From positions 1 to 9,246 of the forward strand of contig JAFGTO010000534.1 of the NCBI GenBank assembly GCA_016934095.1: a stretch of DNA of 9,246 bases. Reading direction: 5' to 3'. The stretch's first letter is position 1, and every line of letters starts with the position of its first letter. Below the pieces are notes generated by a model. It was given only the letters and a program-made list of their open reading frames with translations, was not told where the DNA came from and did not search any database. This DNA is from Candidatus Glassiibacteriota bacterium. GTDB lineage: Bacteria; Gemmatimonadota; Glassbacteria; GWA2-58-10. Of the stretch, positions 5,407-9,246 are shown piece by piece. Position numbers and translations under genes: made by a program.

Positions 5407-5737
5407 AGTCCAGGAAAACGACCGCGGGCTGCGGAGCGCCCTGCTGGCCAGGCTCTACCGGGCCTACCTGGAGGAGGGCCTCTACCGCGGCGTGATCGCC
5501 AAGAAAGAGCTCTCGCGCGAGCTCGGCGCCCAGGGAGTGGTGCTGGAGCGGAACCTCGAGTACCTGCTGGAGCGCAGGCTTATCCGCATGCACAAGATCG
5601 AGGACCTTATCTCGATTACCACCGAGGGGATCGACTGGGTGGAGAACAGGGGCGCAGCAGACAGCAGCGTGGCGCTGCTCGGCCGCATCGAGAAGCTGCT
5701 GGAAAAGATCCTCTCCCGGCTGGAGGAAGCGGGCTAG
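5396..5737 (+). CDS. Small winged-helix-like protein with C-terminal coiled coil
   Basis: A 113-residue protein overlapping the HNH gene end by 11 bp. Residues about 12-82 look like a winged helix-turn-helix: a helix RSALLARLYRAYLEEGLY, then KKELSRELG (helix-turn-helix first helix), VVLERNLEYLLERRLI (recognition region), and a wing-like IRMHKIEDLISITTEGIDWV. Such folds occur in MarR/PadR-like and other DNA-binding proteins, and also in non-DNA-binding adaptors. The C-terminal 25 residues (LLGRIEKLLEKILSRLEEAG) form an amphipathic leucine-rich helix suited to dimerisation. ATG 5396 follows a purine-rich GGCGGGAAAA, a modest ribosome binding site, and coupling to the HNH gene is likely. Whether it regulates this operon or acts with the HNH protein is not visible. 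Confidence 0.75.
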   Translation: MANEVQENDRGLRSALLARLYRAYLEEGLYRGVIAKKELSRELGAQGVVLERNLEYLLERRLIRMHKIEDLISITTEGIDWVENRGAADSSVALLGRIEKLLEKILSRLEEAG

Positions 5738-5794
5738 ATTTCAACGCGCTGCTTAACCGGCACGGGTTTTGCACTTTTAGAACACCGGTAAGTA

Positions 5795-5814
5795 TCGGGT
5801 ATCTTCAGACCCGA
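5795..5814 (+). other. Small hairpin in the leader of the 51-aa gene
   Basis: TCGGGT (5795-5800) pairs with ACCCGA (5809-5814) around an 8-nt loop. It lies about 30 nt before the ATG at 5846. It may be incidental in GC-rich DNA. A weak TTGCAC (5769-5774) upstream could be a -35 box, but I see no convincing -10. Confidence 0.25.
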
Positions 5815-5845
5815 GCCGGGACTAACCCGTAGCGGAGAGGAACAG

Positions 5846-6001
5846 ATGACAGTCGGCAGAGCCGGGAAAGCGGACACGTCCGCGAGCACCGGGAATAATG
5901 CGGAATTCATGCGCTACTGCGACAGCATTGTCGAGCGGGCGCTGGAAGCGGTCAGCCTCATCATGAAAAACCGTGCGGCCAAAACACGCAGAGAGCGTTA
6001 A
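5846..6001 (+). CDS. Small basic protein, 51 aa, unknown function
   Basis: ATG 5846 to TAA 5999-6001. The purine-rich GGAGAGG (5834-5840), 5 nt upstream of the ATG, is a good ribosome binding site. The product has a flexible Gly/Ser/Thr/Asn-rich N-terminus (residues 1-18). A probable amphipathic helix follows (FMRYCDSIVERALEAVSLIM, residues 21-40), and the tail is strongly basic (KNRAAKTRRER). It lies 108 bp after the winged-helix gene on the same strand and could be the last gene of that operon or separate. The opposite strand also has an open frame here (5822-6010), but without a comparable ribosome binding site. No family is recognised. It could be a nucleic-acid-associated or regulatory small protein, but that is only inference from charge. 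Confidence 0.5.
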   Translation: MTVGRAGKADTSASTGNNAEFMRYCDSIVERALEAVSLIMKNRAAKTRRER

Positions 6002-6026
6002 GGGCTGCATCCTCGTGCCGGCACGC

Positions 6027-6050
6027 TTTCTGCCGGGCGGGGGGCAGAAA
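6027..6050 (+). terminator. Candidate terminator after the cytochrome operon
   Basis: TTTCTGCC (6027-6034) pairs with GGCAGAAA (6043-6050) around an 8-nt G-rich loop and is followed by only TTT. A 12-bp palindrome CGTGCCGGCACG (6014-6025) lies immediately upstream. The pair sits 13-49 bp after the 51-aa ORF stop, as expected for a transcript end, but the T-tract is poor. Confidence 0.45.
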
Positions 6051-6079
6051 TTTCCGCAGGTTCATTGTCTTTAAAGGTC

Positions 6080-6108
6080 TTGACACCAGGGGCAAAACCA
6101 GTTAGTTT
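6080..6108 (+). promoter_or_regulatory. Sigma70-type promoter of asd
   Basis: A consensus TTGACA (6080-6085), a 17-bp spacer and TAGTTT (6103-6108). Transcription would start near 6115 and give a leader of about 280 nt before asd, long enough for regulatory RNA structure. Confidence 0.6.
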
Positions 6109-6153
6109 TGTCCTTCATTTTTTGAAATTGATAACTTTTCTCCAGTCCGAGCC

Positions 6154-6231
6154 ATGTATATACCGGACAAATCCTCCTTCAAGCTTCCAAGATCGACCAT
6201 CACTATGCGCCCCGGCGGTACGAGCCGCTGA
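6154..6231 (+). CDS. Possible asd leader peptide, 25 codons
   Basis: ATG 6154 to TGA 6229-6231, within the asd leader about 40 nt after the predicted transcription start. The product reads MYIPDKSSFK then LPRSTITMRPGGTSR. It contains the run Thr-Ile-Thr-Met and two Lys, all end products of the aspartate pathway that Asd feeds. The stop codon sits in the apical loop of a strong hairpin (6210-6244). Against it, I see no Shine-Dalgarno sequence, and a short ORF like this can occur by chance. It is a speculative reading as an attenuation leader, by analogy with thrL-type leaders. Confidence 0.25.
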   Translation: MYIPDKSSFKLPRSTITMRPGGTSR

Positions 6232-6244
6232 GCGGCCGTCGGGG
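6210..6244 (+). promoter_or_regulatory. Strong hairpin in the asd leader, possible attenuator
   Basis: CCCCGGCGG (6210-6218) pairs with CCGTCGGGG (6236-6244), nine pairs including one G-U. Inside it CCGC (6225-6228) pairs with GCGG (6232-6235) around TGA. The sequence after it (ATATTCCGATTAGATT) is AT-rich but not a T-tract. A second, smaller stem, AGGCCC with GGGCCT, lies further downstream near 6320-6345. I could not match the leader to a known riboswitch class, including the lysine class. Confidence 0.45.
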
Positions 6245-6393
6245 ATATTCCGATTAGATTACCAGAGTGTCTTTCCGGGAATGCGGCGCTGCGCTGGCAT
6301 GGGGCGCCGAGAAACCGGAGGCCCAAGCCTGTGCGGGCCTTGCCGCCCGGAAAGGAAAATTCGCCACAACTCAACTAAATTGAGGCCTGGATC

Positions 6394-7449
6394 ATGAGCA
6401 AGATAAAAGTCGGCGTGCTCGGCGCCACCGGAACAGTGGGACAGCGTTTTATCACCCTGCTGCAGGACCACCCCTACTTCGAGGTCTGCGAGGTCGCCGC
6501 CAGCGAGCGCTCGAGCGGAAAAACCTACGCCGAGGCGGTAGCCGGCCGCTGGAAGGTTTCCGCGGACATCCCCCCTGCAGTCGCCGGCATGACTGTCAAA
6601 GAGGTGGAACCCGGCCTGGACTGCCGGGCGGTGTTTTCCGCCATGGATGCCTCGGTGGCCGGCCCGGTGGAGGAAAAATTCGCCGCTGCGGGTTATTGTG
6701 TTTTCTCCAACTCGCGCAACCACCGCCTGGACCCTGATGTGCCGCTGCTGCTGCCGGAGATCAATGCGGAACACGTCAAGGTGATCGAGCACCAGCAGAA
6801 ATCCCGAGGGTGGAAAGGCTTTATCGTCACCAACTCCAACTGCTCCACCATGGGCCTGGTGCTCCCGCTGAAGCCCCTGGATGTCGAGTTCGGGCTGGAG
6901 GCGGTGAGCGTGGTAACCATGCAGGCTATCTCCGGGGCGGGCTATCCGGGAGTGAGTGCCCTGGATATCGTTGACAACGTTATCCCGTACATCGGCGGCG
7001 AGGAAGGCAAGATGGAGCGCGAGCCCCTGAAAATGCTCGGCTCGCTGAGGGACGGCACCACTTTTATCGAGGCCGGTTTCAAGGTCAGCGCCCAGTGCAA
7101 CCGGGTGTTCGTGCTGGATGGCCACCTGGAGTGCACCAGTGTCGCCCTGCGCCGCAAACCCCCTGTCGAGGAGTTCACCCGGGCCCTGGCCGAGTTCCGC
7201 GGCCGCCCGCAGGAGCTGAAACTCCCCTCGGCTCCCGAGCGCCCGATCCTGGTGCGCACCGAGGATGACCGCCCGCAGCCGCGTTTCGACCGCGACCACG
7301 GCAAGGGTATGAGCGTCGCTGTGGGCAGGATCAGGCCCTGCAGTGTCCTGGATTACAAGTTCCTGATCCTCAGCCACAACACAGTGCGCGGGGCGGCGGG
7401 GGCCTCGATCCTCAACGCCGAGTTTCTCAAGGCGGAAGGCTATTTATAA
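6394..7449 (+). CDS. asd: Aspartate-semialdehyde dehydrogenase, archaeal/fungal type
   Basis: A 351-residue cytosolic enzyme that reduces aspartyl phosphate to aspartate semialdehyde with NADPH. This is the branch point to lysine (and diaminopimelate for peptidoglycan), threonine, methionine and isoleucine. The N-terminal nucleotide fold shows GVLGATGTVGQ (residues 7-17). The active-site Cys is C150 in TNSNCSTMGL. The substrate-binding GGEEGKMERE lies at 201-210, and the catalytic His is probably H244 in LDGHLECTSV. The NSNCSTMGL context and the length match the archaeal/yeast branch of the family rather than the E. coli-type enzyme. GAGG lies 8 nt upstream of the ATG. It is transcribed alone, from its own promoter to a strong terminator. 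Feedback control through the long leader is possible but unproven. Confidence 0.95.
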   Translation: MSKIKVGVLGATGTVGQRFITLLQDHPYFEVCEVAASERSSGKTYAEAVAGRWKVSADIPPAVAGMTVKEVEPGLDCRAVFSAMDASVAGPVEEKFAAAGYCVFSNSRNHRLDPDVPLLLPEINAEHVKVIEHQQKSRGWKGFIVTNSNCSTMGLVLPLKPLDVEFGLEAVSVVTMQAISGAGYPGVSALDIVDNVIPYIGGEEGKMEREPLKMLGSLRDGTTFIEAGFKVSAQCNRVFVLDGHLECTSVALRRKPPVEEFTRALAEFRGRPQELKLPSAPERPILVRTEDDRPQPRFDRDHGKGMSVAVGRIRPCSVLDYKFLILSHNTVRGAAGASILNAEFLKAEGYL

Positions 7450-7477
7450 GGGATATATCCCTGGAACAGATGACAAG

Positions 7478-7524
7478 AGCCCGGCCTCTCAGGGGAGTGT
7501 TCCCCGGAAGCGGCCGGGCTTTTT
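7478..7524 (+). terminator. Rho-independent terminator of asd
   Basis: AGCCCGGCC (7478-7486) pairs with GGCCGGGCT (7512-7520). An inner hairpin, GGGGA (7492-7496) with TCCCC (7501-7505), closes a GTGT loop. TTTT follows at 7521-7524. It abuts the stop codon of the convergent exporter gene. A palindrome GGGATATATCCC (7450-7461) lies directly after the asd stop. Confidence 0.9.
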
Positions 7525-8961
7525 CTATTCTGCTTCATGGAGGTCGCCGCGGTAGATGCTGCGCCAGTTACCCGAGCGGAACCGCAGGTAGTAGGCCGAG
7601 GCCACCAGGGCCAGGTAAATCAGCAGGAAGTTCCAGAGGGCTGTCAGCCGGGTACCGTAAAAGTGGACCACCAGCAGGATCCCGGGCATGAAAAACAGCA
7701 GGTCGAAAAACAGGGCGGTTTTCAGGAAGAAAGAGGTGTCTCCCAGTCCGCGCAGGGCCTGCTTGATACAGTAAAGGACTCCGTACAGGAAATTGTAGGC
7801 GATAAGATAGTGCAGCACCAGAGTGCCCCGGGGCAGGATCAGCTCGAAAGGCACGCTGTCGCCCCCGGCCTCCCGGGGACGGAAGAAGTAGAGCAGCTTT
7901 TCGGGGACCAGCAGGTAGAGCAGTGCGGTCAGCACGGTGCCGGCAATAATCACCTTGATCCCCAGCATGGTGATCTTCCCGGCATCGGCCTGCCTCCCCG
8001 CCCCGATAAACTGGGCGGCCAGAGTCATCACTCCCAGCACGATTCCGTGCATGTACAGGGTGAGGAAATCGTTGAGGCTCCAGGCGATGTTGTTGGCCGC
8101 CAGGGACTCCGGCAGGGTGCGGCCCATCAGCATGAAGAACAGTCCCGTGCTCAGCAGGTACATCATGTCCTGGAAAGCGATCGGGGCGCCGGTGCGCAGC
8201 AGCTTCCTGATCAGGTCGGTGCGCAGGCGGTACTGTTGGCGGGTCCGGTACTCCTGCTGGTATTTCCTGCCCAGGAACAGGACCAGCATGATGGCCGGGG
8301 CGATAGCCGAGGAAATGGTGGTGGCCAGCGCGGCGCCCAGGATCCCCAGCCGCGGAAAACCCAGGTGGCCGAAAATCAGCACCCAGTCCAGGAGGATGTT
8401 GACCGCGTTGCCGATCAGGTTGCAGGTCATGGTGATGCGGGTCTTGCCCCGGCCGGTGAAAAATCCCGCCAGCACGTTGTTGAGCTGCCACATCAGGGTG
8501 GAGAACATGATCACCGTGAAATAAGTCTTCTCCAGCCGGGCGATCTCGGGCCGGTGGCCGAACAGGTCGAAGATCAGCCTGAGGGCCGGGAGCAGTGCCA
8601 GCAGGATCAGGTAGGTGCCGATGGAATAATAGATCCCCTGCCATACCGTGGCCGCGCACGTCGTGTTCTTGCGGGCACCGTGGTACTGCGCCACGAAGAT
8701 GTTGACAAAAGTGGTGATCGAGTAGAAAAAGCTGGTTACCGCCCAGCAGAGGAAGATCGCCGGCCAGACCGCGCTGATCTCATCGGTGCCGTACCAGGAG
8801 AGGAACATACGGTCGCAGAAAAGCATCAGGATCACTGCACCGTGGTTGAGGATCAGCGGCAGGCTCAGTCTGAAGAGCAGGCGCAGGCCGGCCTCGCCCA
8901 GGTGGTCCGGCTCGACCGGGGGCACCGCCGGTGGGGGGATTGTCTCAGGGTAATTTCCCAA
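7525..8961 (-). CDS. MATE-family multidrug/metabolite exporter
   Basis: A 478-residue inner-membrane protein, expected to have 12 transmembrane helices in two halves. MATE proteins export cationic drugs or metabolites in exchange for Na+ or H+. Family marks seen: an N-terminal helix region FRLSLPLILNHGAVILMLFCDRMFLSWYG written around D50-R51-M52-F53; FVAQYHGARK in the first half; and its counterpart AAQFIGAGRQADAGK in the second half. It ends in a short basic and acidic tail. The start is TTG 8961: an in-frame TGA lies seven codons upstream, no ATG occurs before the first helix, and AGGGAACGG precedes the TTG. The only alternative, a GTG at 8925, has no ribosome binding site and would still keep the helices. 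Substrate is not predictable from sequence. The deaminase gene upstream is on the same strand with a 92-bp gap. Confidence 0.9.
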   Translation of the reverse strand: MGNYPETIPPPAVPPVEPDHLGEAGLRLLFRLSLPLILNHGAVILMLFCDRMFLSWYGTDEISAVWPAIFLCWAVTSFFYSITTFVNIFVAQYHGARKNTTCAATVWQGIYYSIGTYLILLALLPALRLIFDLFGHRPEIARLEKTYFTVIMFSTLMWQLNNVLAGFFTGRGKTRITMTCNLIGNAVNILLDWVLIFGHLGFPRLGILGAALATTISSAIAPAIMLVLFLGRKYQQEYRTRQQYRLRTDLIRKLLRTGAPIAFQDMMYLLSTGLFFMLMGRTLPESLAANNIAWSLNDFLTLYMHGIVLGVMTLAAQFIGAGRQADAGKITMLGIKVIIAGTVLTALLYLLVPEKLLYFFRPREAGGDSVPFELILPRGTLVLHYLIAYNFLYGVLYCIKQALRGLGDTSFFLKTALFFDLLFFMPGILLVVHFYGTRLTALWNFLLIYLALVASAYYLRFRSGNWRSIYRGDLHEAE

Positions 8962-8993
8962 TTCCGTTCCCTGGTTTGTTCAGTTCTGGAACA

Positions 8994-9034
8994 GGTACAA
9001 AGATACAAAGTGGCCGAGGCACAGAGGCGCAGAG
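8994..9034. repeat. Short intergenic tandem-like repeat segment
   Basis: On the minus strand this reads as degenerate short tandems: CTCTGCGC then CTCTGTGC, followed by TTTGTATC then TTTGTACC. From memory it resembles an interspersed intergenic repeat type (CTCTGNGCCTCTGTG...) seen in many environmental genomes; I could not check this. It fills much of the 92-bp gap between the deaminase and exporter genes. Confidence 0.4.
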
Positions 9035-9053
9035 TGAAAGCGTGTTGCGCCGG

Positions 9054-9246
9054 TCAGGGCTTGCGGCTGATCGTGGTGTCCGGCACGGGCAGCACGTCGA
9101 ACACGATCCCGGCCTGGCGGAAGAGGTCCGGGAAGTTGTCGTCCGCGTACTCGGTGAAAGACACCATGCGCCTGATACCGGCATTGACGATCATCTTGGC
9201 GCAGATGTAGCACGGCGAATGGGTGCAGTACATGGTGGCCTCGCCG
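9054..9246 (-). CDS. Deoxycytidylate (dCMP) deaminase family enzyme, C-terminal part, truncated at window edge
   Basis: The last 63 residues plus TGA (9056-9054) of a zinc-dependent deaminase, read on the minus strand; the start lies beyond base 9246. The visible motif TMYCTHSPCYICAKMIVNAGI contains the PCxxC zinc-ligand signature of the cytidine/deoxycytidylate deaminase superfamily. The preceding CTHSP and the following VSFTEYADDN and FRQAGIVFDVLPVP fit ComEB/dCMP deaminases, which convert dCMP to dUMP for thymidylate synthesis. The HxE catalytic motif should be just outside the window. The broader family is certain; the dCMP specificity is by resemblance. Confidence 0.85.
   Translation of the reverse strand, partial: GEATMYCTHSPCYICAKMIVNAGIRRMVSFTEYADDNFPDLFRQAGIVFDVLPVPDTTISRKP

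Noticed and set aside
6115..6393. Lysine riboswitch upstream of asd
   Set aside because: I searched by eye for the conserved lysine-riboswitch core and found only a short GGCGCCGAGAAA resemblance without the surrounding stems. A covariance-model search would decide.
6065..6397. 110-codon plus-strand frame across the asd leader
   Set aside because: It overlaps the asd start out of frame and has no ribosome binding site. Its composition looks random, and the region is better explained as a leader RNA.
6259..7377. Minus-strand open frame of 372 codons opposite asd
   Set aside because: The asd gene on the plus strand is unambiguous, and the antisense product has no recognisable motif.
7537..9210. 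Long plus-strand open frame (557 codons) opposite the exporter
   Set aside because: Its product is Gln/Gly/Glu/His-rich with no hydrophobic or known domain structure. It is the antisense shadow of the clear MATE gene in GC-rich DNA.

Overview
The window is ordinary high-GC bacterial chromosome with short intergenic gaps, good Shine-Dalgarno sequences on several genes and occasional TTG starts. I see no rRNA, tRNA, CRISPR array, transposase or phage gene. A lipoprotein carrying QNYPNP motifs and Ala-Asp-Ser-rich repeats suggests the FCB superphylum (Bacteroidetes/Ignavibacteria/Latescibacteria/Glassbacteria-like lineages). That placement is inference from motif style and GC content, not a phylogenetic result.

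Layout. 1-369 (+) is the 3' end of a TrpB2-type tryptophan synthase beta chain, closed by a strong terminator. 651-2294 (+) encodes a large predicted lipoprotein with an SH3-like segment and a low-complexity tail. It is followed 5 bp later by an 88-residue single-pass membrane protein (2300-2566). Convergent to these on the minus strand are a secreted TPR protein starting at a TTG (2820-3377) and, overlapping its stop by 8 bp, a 50-residue two-helix membrane protein (2675-2827).

An AT-rich gene-free segment (3378-3810) separates the TPR gene from the next plus-strand group. It holds candidate divergent promoters and an inverted repeat whose two arms each contain TTGACA. The plus-strand group is a membrane-anchored tetraheme cytochrome c with a C-terminal zinc-ribbon or heavy-metal-binding-like tail (3811-5022), an HNH-fold protein in which the usual catalytic His is replaced by Phe (5026-5406), a small winged-helix-like protein (5396-5737), and a 51-residue basic protein with a good ribosome binding site (5846-6001). 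The first three are spaced or overlapped as a single operon.

The gene asd (6394-7449, archaeal/fungal-type aspartate-semialdehyde dehydrogenase) has its own good promoter and a leader of about 280 nt. The leader contains a 25-codon ORF whose stop codon lies in the apical loop of a strong hairpin, so it is a candidate attenuator. A strong terminator ends asd. On the minus strand follow a 478-residue MATE-family exporter (7525-8961, TTG start) and the C-terminal part of a dCMP/cytidine deaminase-family enzyme (9054-9246), which runs off the right edge.

Most unusual here are the cytochrome / degenerate-HNH / winged-helix operon, the lipoprotein with two QNYPNP motifs not followed by the sorting domain they normally introduce, the hidden small proteins, and the asd leader. 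None of these is proof of a new system. Each is stated below with a test.
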